In this document: piece by piece, positions 16,770 to 26,348 of the stretch
Numbering within the stretch: the first letter of the stretch is position 1
Layout: every line of letters starts with the position of its first letter
Source of the DNA: Serratia marcescens
GTDB taxonomy: Bacteria; Pseudomonadota; Gammaproteobacteria; Enterobacterales; Enterobacteriaceae
Assembly: GCF_001902635.1 (NCBI RefSeq)
Contig: NZ_MJAO01000004.1
Span: 186,001 to 250,000 of the forward strand
Reading direction: 5' to 3'
Length of the DNA: 64,000 nt
Notes under the pieces: generated by a model
What the model was told of the DNA's origin: nothing
Database searches by the model: none
Seen by the model: the letters and a program-made list of their open reading frames with translations, nothing else
Program-made: the position numbers and the translations under genes

Positions 16770-17618
16770 TTATTGTGGGCTGTCCAGCCGCATATCCATC
16801 TCGAACTGGCGCAGAGGATCTTGCCGCCAGCCAAGATGCGTAAAGAAGGGGGCCGCCACCTCGGGCACCAAGACGTTGGCGGCCAGCGGCAAAGGGGCGA
16901 ACTGTGCTTGCAGGGCGGCCAGCAAGGTGCGGGCATGCCCCTGGCCGCGGTGCTGCGGCGGTACGTAGATCAGGCGCAGCCAGCAGTGCTCTGCACCGGG
17001 CATCACCACGGCGTAGGCCTGATTTCCGAGCGTATAGGCTTGCGGTTTGCCCGGCAGCTTGAACAACGATTCGGGGGCGATCAGCCAGGGCAGGTCGGTG
17101 GCACCTTCCGCCATCAGGCGATGGCTGACGGTCAGCGGATCGACCGCCTGCGGCACCGCCGTGCCTGGCGGTATTTCCGCCGGCGCCTGATGGCCGGTCA
17201 GGGTGCGCACGATGCGCAGCCCGGCACGATGATACAGCGCCAGTGCGGCTTCGTTGCCTTCGATCACTTCCAGCGACAGCCGACGATCGCCGCGCAGGCG
17301 GGCGTCCGCCACCAACCGCTGCATCAGCGCCTTGCCCAGCCCCTGGCCGCGCATCTCCGGGCGCACGGAAAAAGCCGCGACCCGGCTGTGAAGGCCGCGG
17401 CGGGCGACCAGCGCCAGCGCTACCGGTTCATGGCGATGGGTGACGATCAGGCTGTCGTTCAGGCTGAGATCTTCGGCACCGAAGCGGGCGGCGAAGGTCG
17501 GCCCGTCGAGCACGAAGCGCACGATGTAGTTTTCAAAACAGTGGTTGAGGATGTTTGCCAGTTCGTCGCTGCTGTAGCGCAAGGCATTGTGGTAGTCGAA
17601 GCGTCCGTCGTTATACAT
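16770..17618 (-). CDS. Two-domain GNAT acetyltransferase
   Basis: 282-residue protein with two GNAT folds. The first CoA motif is RPEMRGQGLGKALMQ (about residues 88-102). The second is PPQHRGQGHARTLLA near residue 230. Tandem-GNAT proteins of this kind are seen in several Serratia and Yersinia; substrates are undefined. ATG 17618 is used because upstream codons lack family-like sequence. Lies 14 bp from the e(P4) gene on the same strand and may share its transcript. Confidence 0.75.
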   Translation of the reverse strand: MYNDGRFDYHNALRYSSDELANILNHCFENYIVRFVLDGPTFAARFGAEDLSLNDSLIVTHRHEPVALALVARRGLHSRVAAFSVRPEMRGQGLGKALMQRLVADARLRGDRRLSLEVIEGNEAALALYHRAGLRIVRTLTGHQAPAEIPPGTAVPQAVDPLTVSHRLMAEGATDLPWLIAPESLFKLPGKPQAYTLGNQAYAVVMPGAEHCWLRLIYVPPQHRGQGHARTLLAALQAQFAPLPLAANVLVPEVAAPFFTHLGWRQDPLRQFEMDMRLDSPQ

Positions 17619-17704
17619 GGCTGATTCCGCTCGGGGGGAAGCTATACATGTAGACCCGTTTGTTTTACAAGGCAAGCGGGGAAATTCGTTGGCGGGAAAA
17701 TAAA

Positions 17705-17735
17705 ATAAAAAAGCCGGACGCAGCCGCCCGGCGAA
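17705..17735 (-). terminator. Intrinsic terminator after the porin gene
   Basis: On the minus strand a GC-rich hairpin (GCCGGGCGGCTGCGTCCGGC, stem GCCGG/CCGGC) is followed by TTTTTTATTTT. It lies 60-90 bp beyond the porin stop. Function inferred from stem plus T-run. Confidence 0.75.
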
Positions 17736-17795
17736 ATAAAACTCTGGGTATCAAGTGACGCTAAAGTTTGCAGTGGTGGTTATTCATTCATCACA

Positions 17796-18893
17796 TCAGA
17801 ACTGGTAGGTCAGGGCGACGGCAATCACGTTGTCGTCTTTCAGACCCAGCTTGTTATTGCTGTCGAGCTGGTTGATTTTATAATCGACATAGGTCGACAT
17901 GTTCTTGTTGAAATAGTAGTACGCGCCCACGTCGATATATTTCACCAGGTCGGCATCGCCGATGCCTTCAATATCTTTGCCTTTCTGCTGAACGTAGCCC
18001 AGCGATGGACGCAGACCGAAATCGAACTGATATTGCGCAACCAGTTCCAGGCCTTCCGCTTTATTGGCGAAGCCGCTGACGGAGGTGGAGCGGTTATTGA
18101 TGGTGGCGGTGCCGGAAATCGGCGCGATGTTGCGGCTTTCCGAGTAGGTAGCAGCCAGGTAGACATCGTTGTTGTCGTATTTCAGACCGGCGGCCCAGAT
18201 ATCGGCCTTGTCGCCTTTACCGAAGGCGCCCGCTTTCTGGCTGGTGGTACGGCTGGAAGAGGCATAGGCTGCGCCCACGCTCAGGCCGTCGATAATTTCA
18301 TAGCTGGAGGAAAGACCCCAACCGTCGCCGTTCGCCTTGCTGGCGGAGCGGCCGTCGTTTTCGTTCTTGCCCTGGTACTGTACGGCGAATTTCAGGCCGT
18401 CGACCAGACCGAAGAAGTTGTTATTACGGTAGGTGGCGACGCCGTTGGTGCGGCCGTTCATGAAGTTGTCGGTTTTGACGTAGGCGTCGTCACCGAATTC
18501 AGGCAGCATATCCGTCCAGGCGCCGACGTCGTAAATAATGCCGTAGTTGCGACCGTAGTCGAAAGAACCGAGATCTTTATATTTCAGACCGGCGAAGCCC
18601 AGACGCGTTTTGGTGTCTTTGGTGCCGTCTGATTCAGCATGGTTAGCGGCGATCTGATATTCCCACTGGCCGTAACCGGTCAGCATGTCATTAATCTGAG
18701 TGGCGCCTTTAAAGCCGATGCGCACGTAAGTTTTATCGCCGTCGTTGCCGGCATCATCGGAGAAATAATGCAGGGCTTTTACACGACCGTAAAAATCGAG
18801 CTTGTTGCCGTCTTTATTGTAGATTTCTGCTGCCTGTGCCGCTTGCGCAAGTAAAAGTGCCGGAATAATAACGGCCAGAAGATTACGTTTCAT
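17796..18893 (-). CDS. General porin, OmpC/OmpF family
   Basis: 365-residue outer-membrane trimeric porin. The signal peptide ([21 protein letters not shown], 21 residues) ends at AQA/AEI. Mature start [16 protein letters not shown] and end VALTYQF (C-terminal Phe needed for BAM insertion) fit the family. Loop 3 carries the constriction region. The family has strong OmpR and MicF/MicC-type regulation, but no OmpR site or antisense RNA could be fixed here. The 240-bp leader upstream (18894-19134) faces the GST gene on the other strand. Naming as ompC or ompF is not possible from this alone. Confidence 0.88.
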   Translation of the reverse strand: MKRNLLAVIIPALLLAQAAQAAEIYNKDGNKLDFYGRVKALHYFSDDAGNDGDKTYVRIGFKGATQINDMLTGYGQWEYQIAANHAESDGTKDTKTRLGFAGLKYKDLGSFDYGRNYGIIYDVGAWTDMLPEFGDDAYVKTDNFMNGRTNGVATYRNNNFFGLVDGLKFAVQYQGKNENDGRSASKANGDGWGLSSSYEIIDGLSVGAAYASSSRTTSQKAGAFGKGDKADIWAAGLKYDNNDVYLAATYSESRNIAPISGTATINNRSTSVSGFANKAEGLELVAQYQFDFGLRPSLGYVQQKGKDIEGIGDADLVKYIDVGAYYYFNKNMSTYVDYKINQLDSNNKLGLKDDNVIAVALTYQF

Positions 18894-19134
18894 GAGTTTC
18901 CCTGCTTTATTCGATTGAAAGACGCTTATCATCAGTTGCATTGCTGTTTTACTGTGCCGCCTGATTGTTTGCGGCGGAGAATTTTTACCGTAGTAATGTG
19001 ATCTATTTATGACAAAAAATTCATTTTCATGTCGAACGATTAAAAAAGTCGCGCAAAGGGTGAATTTTTTCTTCAGCCGGCGGCCGGCGGCTGGTCTACA
19101 GTTACCGATACCTTGTTCCGCTGCGGGAGGAATC

Positions 19135-19791
19135 ATGCACGATACTTATACGTTGTTCGGTACGCAGGGCTGCGGCTCGACCATCGTGGCCGCCGCGTTG
19201 GCGCTGACCGCGTTTCCCTGGGGCTATGAGGAAGTGGACTACGCGCAGGACGGCCCGGAGCGCGATCGTCTGTTGGCGTTGAACCCGCTCGGCCAGGTGC
19301 CCACCTTAGTGTTGCCCAATGACGAAGTGATGACGGAGAGTGCGGCGATTATTCTGTTGCTGCACGATCGCGCACCGCATGCCGAGCTGGCACCGCCCAG
19401 CGGTTCACCGCTGTTGCCGCGTTTTCTACGCTGGCTGCTGTTCATCAACGCGGAGATTTACCCCACTTTCACCTATGCCGACCATCCGCAGCGCTGGCAG
19501 CCGCAGGCGGCGGGGGCGGAGCAGCTGAAAAACGCGGTGATGGAGTATCGCGAGCGTTTATTGCAGCAGCTGAACGCCGCCGCCGGCGCAGCGGGCCCGT
19601 GGTTTCTCGGCAAGAGCTTCAGCGCGTTGGATCTGTACGTCGCGGTGATGTGCAACTGGCGGCCGGGCCGTGCGTGGTTCCGGCAACACTGCCCGCGGTT
19701 GTACGCCATCGCTGAACGGGTGGAACAGCGGCCGGAGCTGAATGCGCTGCTGAGCGCCCATTTCGACGGCGTTGCCTCGTTGGAATCGTGA
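19135..19791 (+). CDS. Glutathione S-transferase family protein
   Basis: 218-residue cytosolic GST. The N-terminal thioredoxin-like domain (about residues 4-80) has the cis-Pro QVPTLV and the ES pair (MTESAAI, about 69-72) that bind glutathione. The C-terminal helical domain holds [14 protein letters not shown] 19135 has GGGAGGAATC upstream; a reading from 19009 begins in the porin leader and lacks a family start. Role in detoxification or redox is inferred. Confidence 0.82.
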   Translation: MHDTYTLFGTQGCGSTIVAAALALTAFPWGYEEVDYAQDGPERDRLLALNPLGQVPTLVLPNDEVMTESAAIILLLHDRAPHAELAPPSGSPLLPRFLRWLLFINAEIYPTFTYADHPQRWQPQAAGAEQLKNAVMEYRERLLQQLNAAAGAAGPWFLGKSFSALDLYVAVMCNWRPGRAWFRQHCPRLYAIAERVEQRPELNALLSAHFDGVASLES

Positions 19792-19796
19792 AACTT

Positions 19797-19840
19797 CCCC
19801 GCCGCCCGGCGGGGGACCCTCCCGTTTTTCTGAACCGAGA
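19797..19840 (+). terminator. Possible terminator after the GST gene
   Basis: GC-rich inverted repeat CCCCGCC / GGCGGGG (19797-19814) is followed by CCCGTTTTT (19831-19840). The loop geometry is tight and spacing to the T-run is longer than usual, so this is a weak call. Confidence 0.35.
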
Positions 19841-19915
19841 CTGCCGAAAATCCCGATTTTCACTCGCTGCGGCGGCGGGTAGCGTAAGGCTATCCGCAAC
19901 TGACAGGAGAGTGTG

Positions 19916-20248
19916 ATGCCATCAGAATCCCAGGCCGGGCAACAGGCGTTCGGCGATATTGCCCCCAAGCTGGCGCAGCTCAGCGACCGCGTTTTGTTTG
20001 ACGATGTTTGGCAGCGGCCGGAGCTCAGTCCGCGCGAACGCAGCCTGATTACCGTCGCCGCGCTGGTGGCGCTCAACCGCGTGGAACAACTGCCGTTTCA
20101 CCTGCAGCTGGCGCAGCGCAATGGCGTGACGCGCCAGCAGCTGGCCGAGCTCATCACCCATCTGGCGTTCTACGCCGGCTGGCCCGCGGCGGCGTCGGCC
20201 GTGGCGCGCCTGCGCGAGCTGGAACAGGAGGCCAACCATGCCGTTTAG
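19916..20248 (+). CDS. Carboxymuconolactone decarboxylase family protein
   Basis: 110-residue CMD-family protein: LSPRERSLITVAALVALNR, followed by LPFHLQLAQRNGVTRQQLAELITHLAFYAGWPAA. These are the PF02627 signature segments. No cysteine is present, so it is not of the AhpD/CxxC peroxidase-like type. ATG 19916 has CAGGAGAGTGTG upstream; a GTG at 19913 is possible. Ends overlapping the next gene by 11 bp, so co-translated with the tautomerase. Confidence 0.8.
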   Translation: MPSESQAGQQAFGDIAPKLAQLSDRVLFDDVWQRPELSPRERSLITVAALVALNRVEQLPFHLQLAQRNGVTRQQLAELITHLAFYAGWPAAASAVARLRELEQEANHAV

Positions 20249-20630
20249 CCGCATCGCCCTGCATCAGGGCAAATCCGCCGCCTATCTGCAAACCTTGTCC
20301 GACAGCCTGCATCAGGCGCTGGTAGAGGCCTTTGAGGTACCGCCGACGGATAAATTTCAGGTGATCGATCAATACCGCCCCGGTGAGCTTATCTACGATC
20401 GCGACTATCTCGGCGGGCCGCGCAGCGCGGATTTCGTGTTGTTTTACATCACCGCCGGGCGGCCGCGCGACACCGACACCAAGCGGCGCTTCTACGGGCG
20501 GCTGGCGGCGCTGCTGGCGGAAAATCTGCGGCTGCGCCCCGAGGATGTGATGGTAGTGATCACCACCACCCAGTTGGACGAGTGGTCGTTCAGCGCCGGG
20601 CGCGCCTCGATGATCGATCCGCAGGCGTAA
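20238..20630 (+). CDS. Tautomerase family protein (4-oxalocrotonate tautomerase-like)
   Basis: 130-residue tautomerase-superfamily protein with Pro directly after the initiator Met, the usual catalytic residue. Other family features are the GKSAAYLQTLSDSLHQAL segment and the FQVIDQY motif. Larger fused MIF/4-OT relatives of this length occur in Enterobacteria. The start overlaps the CMD gene by 11 bp and has GGAGGCCAACC upstream. The substrate cannot be told. Confidence 0.8.
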   Translation: MPFSRIALHQGKSAAYLQTLSDSLHQALVEAFEVPPTDKFQVIDQYRPGELIYDRDYLGGPRSADFVLFYITAGRPRDTDTKRRFYGRLAALLAENLRLRPEDVMVVITTTQLDEWSFSAGRASMIDPQA

Positions 20631-20696
20631 CTCGGGCTGACGCCGCCGACGGTCTGTGGGACAATAGCGCCATCATTTCGTTTAGATAAGAGTTGA

Positions 20697-22895
20697 ATGG
20701 CGCTCTCCTCCGCAGTTAAAGATCAGATTGGCCAGTGGTACAAAGCCCTGCAGCAGCAAATACCGGATTTTATTTCCCGTGCGCCCCAGCGCCAGATGAT
20801 CGCCGAGGTGGCGAAGACGCTGGCCGGCGACTACTCACGCCATCTGGCGATCGAAGCGCCGACCGGCGTCGGCAAAACGCTGTCTTACCTGATCCCGGGC
20901 ATCGCCGTCGGGCGGGCGGAGAGCAAACCGCTGGTGGTCAGCACCGCCAACGTGGCGTTGCAGGATCAGATCTACAGCAAGGATTTGCCGCTGCTGAAGA
21001 AGATTATCCCCGATCTGAAATTTACCGGCGCCTTTGGCCGTGGGCGCTATGTGTGCCCGCGCAACCTGGCGGCGATGAGCACCGACGTCAGCCAGCAGGG
21101 CGATCTGACGCTGTTCCTCGACGATGAGCTGGCGCCGTCCAGCGGCGAAGAGCAGGCGCTGTGCCAGAAACTGACCAAGGCGCTGGCCCGCTTCGAGTGG
21201 GACGGGCTGCGCGATCACTATCAACAGAGCATCGACGATCCGCTGTGGGCCAAGCTGAGCACCGACAAGGCCAACTGCCTGGGGCGTAACTGTCATTACA
21301 TTCGCGAATGCCCGTTTTATATCGCCCGCAAAGAGATCGAGAGCGCCGACGTGGTGGTGGCCAACCACGCCCTGGTGATGGCGGCGCTGGAGACGGAGTC
21401 GGTGTTGCCGAACCCGAAAGAGCTGCTGCTGGTGCTGGACGAAGGCCACCATTTGCCGGAGGTGGCGCGCGATGCGCTGGAGATCGACGGGGAAATCACC
21501 GCGCTGTCGACCAACCTGCAGCTGGACATGATCGTGCGCCAGGTCGAGCAGTGCATGACGCAGTACCGGCCGAAGAATCCGCCGGGGCTGGCCAACAGCG
21601 AGCGGCTGAAAAACCATTGCGAGGAGCTGCGCGAGCTGGTGCAGATCTTCGAGCATCAGATCAGCGCCTACCTGCCCGGCGACAGCGTGGCGGCCGAGCA
21701 CCGTTTCGAAATGGGCGAGCTGCCGGCGGAGATGGTGGAGAGCTGCGCGCGGTTGTTCAAACTGACCGATGCGCTGCGCGGGCTGGCGGAGTTCGTGCTT
21801 AACGATCTCACCGAGCAGACCGGCAAGCATGACATCATGCGCCTGCACCGCGCCATCCTGCAGATGAGCCGCACGCTGGGCTATCTGGAGGCGATGAGCA
21901 AGCTATGGCGGCTGGCGGCGCTGGACAAGTCGTCCAACGCGCCGATCTCCAAATGGGTCACGCGCGAACTGCGCGATAACGTCACCCATCTGTATCTGCA
22001 CTGCGTCGGCATCCGCGTCAGCGACCAGCTGGAGAAGCTGCTGTGGCGCAAGGTGCCGCACGTGGTGGTCACCTCGGCCACGCTGCGTTCGCTGAACAGC
22101 TTCGCGCGTTTGCAGGAGATGAGCGGGCTGAGCGAGAAGGCCGGCGATCGTTTCGAAACCCTCTCTTCGCCGTTCAATCACGTCGAGCAGGGCAAGATTG
22201 TCATTCCGCAGATGCGCTACGAACCGGCGCTCGCCAACGAGGCGGAGCACCTCGAGGAGATGGCGCGCTGTTTCCGTGCCGAGCAGGCGAGCGGCAAACA
22301 CAAAGGCATGCTGATCCTGTTCAGCAGCCACCGGGCGATGCAGACTTTCCTCAGCTACGTGACCGATCTGCGGCTGATGCTGCTGGTGCAGGGCGACCAG
22401 CCGCGCTACCGGCTGGTGGAAGAGCACCGCAAGCGGGTGGAGAAGGGCGTAGCCAGCGTGCTGGTGGGGCTGCAATCGTTCGCCGAAGGGCTGGATCTGA
22501 AAGGCGAGCTGCTGACCCAGGTGCATATTCACAAAATCGCGTTCCCGCCGATCGACAGCCCGGTGATCGTGACCGAAGGCGAGTGGCTGAAATCGCTGAA
22601 GCGCTATCCGTTCGAAGTGCAGAGCCTGCCGAGCGCCTCGTTCAACCTGATCCAGCAGGTCGGCCGCCTGATCCGCAGCAACCAATGCTACGGCGAGATC
22701 GTGATCTACGATCGTCGGCTGCTGACCAAAAACTACGGTTCGCGGCTGTTGGCGTCGTTGCCGGTGTTCCCGATCGAACAGCGCGCGGTGCCGGAGGCCG
22801 ACAAGGCACATCTGGCGGCGCTGAAATCCGCCGCCGACGCGGCCAAAAAAGAGAAGAAGCGCGGCAACCCGTTCGCCCGCAAGCGGCGGCGTTAA
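20697..22895 (+). CDS. dinG: ATP-dependent DNA helicase DinG
   Basis: 732-residue superfamily-2, XPD-like helicase, 5' to 3', that unwinds R-loops and forks. Walker A is APTGVGKT (residues 54-61). The [4Fe-4S] cysteines lie at C120, C194, C199 and C205, exactly as in E. coli DinG. The Walker B/DEAH box is DEGHH near 248-252. The end is rich in Lys/Arg. In E. coli dinG is LexA-controlled; no clear LexA box is visible upstream here. Also in E. coli ybiB follows dinG; here it lies 8.9 kb downstream of the dinG stop. Confidence 0.92.
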   Translation: MALSSAVKDQIGQWYKALQQQIPDFISRAPQRQMIAEVAKTLAGDYSRHLAIEAPTGVGKTLSYLIPGIAVGRAESKPLVVSTANVALQDQIYSKDLPLLKKIIPDLKFTGAFGRGRYVCPRNLAAMSTDVSQQGDLTLFLDDELAPSSGEEQALCQKLTKALARFEWDGLRDHYQQSIDDPLWAKLSTDKANCLGRNCHYIRECPFYIARKEIESADVVVANHALVMAALETESVLPNPKELLLVLDEGHHLPEVARDALEIDGEITALSTNLQLDMIVRQVEQCMTQYRPKNPPGLANSERLKNHCEELRELVQIFEHQISAYLPGDSVAAEHRFEMGELPAEMVESCARLFKLTDALRGLAEFVLNDLTEQTGKHDIMRLHRAILQMSRTLGYLEAMSKLWRLAALDKSSNAPISKWVTRELRDNVTHLYLHCVGIRVSDQLEKLLWRKVPHVVVTSATLRSLNSFARLQEMSGLSEKAGDRFETLSSPFNHVEQGKIVIPQMRYEPALANEAEHLEEMARCFRAEQASGKHKGMLILFSSHRAMQTFLSYVTDLRLMLLVQGDQPRYRLVEEHRKRVEKGVASVLVGLQSFAEGLDLKGELLTQVHIHKIAFPPIDSPVIVTEGEWLKSLKRYPFEVQSLPSASFNLIQQVGRLIRSNQCYGEIVIYDRRLLTKNYGSRLLASLPVFPIEQRAVPEADKAHLAALKSAADAAKKEKKRGNPFARKRRR

Positions 22896-23330
22896 TCAGA
22901 GCAGCGGCGGCAGGCGGCGTTTAACCGGCGTGGTTTTCACGATCGAAGTGTTGCTCTGCGCGTGCTCGGCCAGCCGATCGAGGGTATGGTCGAGCTGTTC
23001 CATCGAGTGTGCCACCAGCCGCACGATAAAGCAGTCTTCGCCGGTCACCTTATCGCACTCGACCACTTCCGGGATTGCCTGAATCAGCTGTTCGACCTTC
23101 TTCAGCATGCCCGGCAGCGGTTTGATGCGCACCAGCGACTCAAAGGCGTAGCCCACCGCCTGCAGATTGACGTTCAGGGTATAGCCCTGGATCACGCCGC
23201 TTTCCTCCAGCCGCCGCAGCCTTTCCGAGGTGCTCGGCGACGACAGCCCCACCTGCGCGCTCAGCGTCTTCAACGACGCGCGCGCGTCCTGCGCCAAAAG
23301 AGTCAGGATCTGGCGATCGATATCATCCAT
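22896..23330 (-). CDS. Lrp/AsnC family transcriptional regulator
   Basis: 144-residue Lrp/AsnC regulator. N-terminal helix-turn-helix (LKTLSAQVGLSSPSTSERLRRLEESG, about residues 20-46) and a C-terminal RAM amino-acid-sensing domain (about 65-135). It is divergent from a DMT transporter across 136 bp, a standard arrangement for a regulator with its exporter. ATG 23330 has GGAGGCGTT upstream on the minus strand. It converges with dinG. Confidence 0.85.
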   Translation of the reverse strand: MDDIDRQILTLLAQDARASLKTLSAQVGLSSPSTSERLRRLEESGVIQGYTLNVNLQAVGYAFESLVRIKPLPGMLKKVEQLIQAIPEVVECDKVTGEDCFIVRLVAHSMEQLDHTLDRLAEHAQSNTSIVKTTPVKRRLPPLL

Positions 23331-23466
23331 AACGCCTCCGTTAGGTATTTTTTTTATTATAGCTTCGAGAAAAAGGCAGTTAAGCATATCTGCCTTTTTT
23401 ATGCTATAGAAAGCCGCTTCGCGAAGCCGCAAGCTATGTCTCTGGGCAAGTTTGGAGGAACGCAGA

Positions 23467-24375
23467 ATGCATGCAGAGATAAAACGCGGCTCGCTGGAGA
23501 TGACGGCGGCGATGCTGATTTCCGGCTCTATCGGCTGGTTTGTGTTGATGTCCGGCCAGCCGGTTATCAACGTGGTGTTTTGGCGCTGCGCGGTGGGGGC
23601 GCTGGTGCTGCTGGCGGTGTGCGGCGCGCTGGGGCAGCTGCGGCGAGATGCGCTGACGCGTGCCACGCTGCTGCTCGCGATAGCCGGCGGGGTGGCGCTG
23701 GTGATCAACTGGCTGCTGCTGTTTGCCGCCTATTCTTATGCGTCTATTTCCATCGCCACGGCGGTGTACAACACCCAGCCGTTTATGCTGGTGGGGCTGG
23801 GGGCGCTGTTTCTGGGTGAACGGCTGACCGCCCGCAAGCTGCTGTGGCTGGGGCTGGCGTTCGGCGGCATGATGCTGGTGGTGCTGGCGCAGCCACGGCA
23901 GGCGGGGGAGCAGAGTCATTATTTGGCGGGCGTCGCGCTGGCGCTCGGCGCGGCGTTTTTCTACGCCCTGATGGCGCTGGCGGCCAAGCGGCTGAAAGGC
24001 ACGCCGCCGCATCTGATCGCGTTGATTCAGGTGACGGTGGGGGCGGTGATGTTGTTGCCGTTGGTGGATTTCCATGTTTCGGCCAGCGCTGGGCAGTGGG
24101 GAATGCTGGCGACGCTTGGCGTGTTGCACACCGGCCTGATGTACGTGTTGATGTACGGCGCCCTACAGAAGCTGCCGACCAACCTGATCGGCTCGCTGTC
24201 GTTTATTTACCCGATCGCCGCCATGCTGGTGGATCGCCTGGCGTTTGGCCACCGTCTGTCGGCGTGGCAGCTGCTGGGCGCGGCGATCATCCTGCTGGCG
24301 GCGGCGGGCATGAACCTGCTGGGCGAACGGCGAGCGCAACTGTTGCCGGCCTCGGACGGCCGACGCGCCGGCTGA
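23467..24375 (+). CDS. DMT (EamA) family amino-acid/metabolite exporter
   Basis: 302-residue transporter with ten hydrophobic segments and two EamA repeats. It is divergent from an Lrp regulator, implying control by an amino acid or related metabolite. The start at ATG 23467 has TTTGGAGGAACGCAG upstream; a TTG at 23452 would place the ribosome binding site inside the gene. Its substrate is unknown. Confidence 0.82.
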   Translation: MHAEIKRGSLEMTAAMLISGSIGWFVLMSGQPVINVVFWRCAVGALVLLAVCGALGQLRRDALTRATLLLAIAGGVALVINWLLLFAAYSYASISIATAVYNTQPFMLVGLGALFLGERLTARKLLWLGLAFGGMMLVVLAQPRQAGEQSHYLAGVALALGAAFFYALMALAAKRLKGTPPHLIALIQVTVGAVMLLPLVDFHVSASAGQWGMLATLGVLHTGLMYVLMYGALQKLPTNLIGSLSFIYPIAAMLVDRLAFGHRLSAWQLLGAAIILLAAAGMNLLGERRAQLLPASDGRRAG

Positions 24376-24378
24376 GCC

Positions 24379-25980
24379 TCAGGCCGGCTGCTTCAACCGG
24401 CGCCATAAGGTGGTGCGGCTGATCCCGAGCAACCGGGCGGCGGCGGCATGGTCGCCTCCAGATTGCGCCAGGGCCTCATGTGCGGAAAGGGGCGGGGCTG
24501 GCGTTTCGGGCGGCGGTGCGGCGGCCAGCTCCGGCAACAGCCACCGCAGCGTCTCGCCGGTTGGCGCGGCGCCGGTGCTCAGCATCAGCGCCACCCGTTC
24601 CATCATGTTGCGCAGCTCGCGCAGGTTGCCGGGCCAGGCGTAATGACTCAGCGCGGCGTAACAGCCGGCTACGGCGATACGCAGCGGCTCCGTCAGCGGC
24701 ACGCCGAGCGCCGCCAGCGACTGCTTCAGAAAGTGTTCCGCCAGCATCGCGATATCGTCGCCACGCGCGCGCAGCGGCGGCAGCTGCAGCCGCAGGGCGC
24801 TCAGGCGGTAGAACAGATCGGCGCGAAAGCCGCCCTGTTGAATCGCCTGCTCCAGCCGGTTGTGGGTGGCGCTGATGACACGAAAGTCGACCGGCACCGG
24901 TTGCTGCCCGCCGACCCGGGTGACGGTTTTTTCTTCCAGCGCGCGCAGCAGTCGGGTTTGCAGATGCAGCGGCATTTCGCCGATCTCATCGAGAAACAGA
25001 GTGCCGCCGTTGGCGGCTTCCAGCAGCCCGCGCCGGCCGCCGCGCCGCGAGCCGGTAAAGGCGCCTTCCTCATAGCCGAACAGTTCCGCCTCCAGCAGCG
25101 ATTCGGCGATGGCGCCGCAGTTGATGGCGACGAACGGCGGCGCGGCGCCCCTGGACGGTGCGCCGCGTCGGGCAAAGAATTCCCGGTGGATCGCCTGCGC
25201 CGCCAGCTCCTTGCCGGTGCCGGTTTCCCCTTCTATCAACACCGCCGCCGGCGAACGGGCGTACAGCATGATGGTGCGCCGCGTCTGCTCCATCTGCGGG
25301 GAGTCGCCCTGCAAATCACCGAGCCCGTAGCGCGGCTGCAGGGTGTTGCGCGCAGCGTAATCGCCGCTGCGTTTGCCGCCGCCCAGCATCAGGCGCGTCA
25401 CGTCCAGCGCATCGCTGAAGGCGGCGCGCAGGGTGGCGGCGGAGTAGAGAAAAATGGCGGTGAGCCCGGCCTCTTCTGCCAGGTCGCTGATCAGGCCCGC
25501 GCCGACCACGGCCTGAATGCCGGCGGCTTTCAGCTCGGCGATCTGGCCGCGCGCATCCTCTTCGGTGACGTAGCTGCGTTGCTCCAGCGGCAGATCGAAG
25601 GTTTGCTGGAACTCCATCAGTGCGGGCAGGGGCATTTTATAGGTGATGACGCCGATCCGATCGGCAGTTTTGCGCGCCTTGCTCAGCGCCTGCAACAGAT
25701 CGAAGCCGCCGGGTTTGACCAAAATGACCGGCACCGACAGGCGGCTTTTCAGGTAGGCGCCGTTGGAGCCGGCGGCGATGATGGCGTCGCAGGGCTCGGT
25801 AGCCAGGCGAGCGCGGATGTGTTGCACCGCCTCCTCGAAGCCGAGGCGGATCGGGGTGATGGTCGCCAGGTGATCGAATTCCAGGCTGATGTCCCGGAAC
25901 AGATCGAACAGGCGGGTGATGGAGACCGTCCAGATCACCGGTTTGTCAGGCGTGCGGGGCGGCGTGATGTGATCGCTCAT
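24379..25980 (-). CDS. prpR: Sigma-54-dependent propionate regulator PrpR
   Basis: 533-residue activator of the propionate/2-methylcitrate operon; E. coli PrpR is 528. An N-terminal PrpR domain (about residues 15-200) senses 2-methylcitrate. A central AAA+ domain follows with Walker A GETGTGKE, the GAFTGS loop that contacts sigma-54, and the Walker B segment [10 protein letters not shown]. The C-terminal Fis helix-turn-helix reads [21 protein letters not shown]. Divergent from prpBCD across 368 bp that hold GTTTC/GAAAC repeats, a sigma-54 promoter and an ERIC repeat. Confidence 0.92.
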   Translation of the reverse strand: MSDHITPPRTPDKPVIWTVSITRLFDLFRDISLEFDHLATITPIRLGFEEAVQHIRARLATEPCDAIIAAGSNGAYLKSRLSVPVILVKPGGFDLLQALSKARKTADRIGVITYKMPLPALMEFQQTFDLPLEQRSYVTEEDARGQIAELKAAGIQAVVGAGLISDLAEEAGLTAIFLYSAATLRAAFSDALDVTRLMLGGGKRSGDYAARNTLQPRYGLGDLQGDSPQMEQTRRTIMLYARSPAAVLIEGETGTGKELAAQAIHREFFARRGAPSRGAAPPFVAINCGAIAESLLEAELFGYEEGAFTGSRRGGRRGLLEAANGGTLFLDEIGEMPLHLQTRLLRALEEKTVTRVGGQQPVPVDFRVISATHNRLEQAIQQGGFRADLFYRLSALRLQLPPLRARGDDIAMLAEHFLKQSLAALGVPLTEPLRIAVAGCYAALSHYAWPGNLRELRNMMERVALMLSTGAAPTGETLRWLLPELAAAPPPETPAPPLSAHEALAQSGGDHAAAARLLGISRTTLWRRLKQPA

Positions 25981-26010
25981 GGTCGGTTACCGAATGGAAG
26001 AGGCTGCATG

Positions 26011-26133
26011 ATACCCGTCATACTTGAAGCTGCCTCTTTGTTGGCTGCGCTTGTGCGCCCCAGTCACATAGTTGCCTATGTTCCTGGGGACTTAGGCTTG
26101 CCGCCTTGATGCAACTTCAATTAGTTAGGGTAT
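26011..26133. repeat. ERIC-like intergenic repeat
   Basis: 123-bp inverted-repeat element running from ATACCCGTCATACTTGAAGC to GTTAGGGTAT. Internal segments GCGCCCCAGTCACATA and TATGTTCCTGGGGACTTA match the enterobacterial repetitive intergenic consensus (ERIC) cores, which themselves are complementary halves. It lies between prpR and prpB. The element is often transcribed and can form a stem that affects mRNA stability. Confidence 0.75.
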
Positions 26134-26145
26134 AGGTGTAGCCCG

Positions 26146-26209
26146 GTTTCAGTCGTGTTTCAAATATGCGGCGTGAAACGGCGGTTGAAACGTTAACTGA
26201 AACGTTTCT
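26146..26209. promoter_or_regulatory. GTTTC/GAAAC repeat cluster, candidate PrpR enhancer
   Basis: Six GTTTC/GAAAC units occur in 64 bp: GTTTCA at 26146-26151 and 26157-26162, TGAAAC at 26174-26179, 26186-26191 and 26198-26203, and GTTTC at 26205-26209, including inverted pairs. The position, 90-150 bp upstream of the sigma-54 promoter, fits an upstream activation site for PrpR. Binding has not been shown here. Confidence 0.55.
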
Positions 26210-26297
26210 TGTCCCTTTGCCTGGCCAATGGCGCTGAGCATTTTGTAACTCACTTATTTTTATCGCTTTTAATTTTTTCCCTCACCAAAGTACAACC

Positions 26298-26313
26298 TGG
26301 CCCGCCCTTTGCT
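26298..26313 (+). promoter_or_regulatory. Sigma-54 promoter of prpBCD
   Basis: TGGCCCGCCCTTTGCT fits the -24/-12 consensus (GG and GC ten bases apart) with one change (TGGCCC for TGGCAC). It ends 35 bp before prpB and lies downstream of prpR's putative enhancer. PrpR is a sigma-54 activator, so this fits known biology. Confidence 0.85.
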
Positions 26314-26348
26314 CTCTTTGTTTCATCTAGTTAATCGGAGAGAACGTC

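Noticed and set aside
20655-20672. Possible LexA box before dinG
   Set aside because: The right half-site does not match ACAG; only half is present.
24448-26109. Plus-strand frame of about 553 codons
   Set aside because: Antisense of prpR and running into the ERIC repeat; no start signal.
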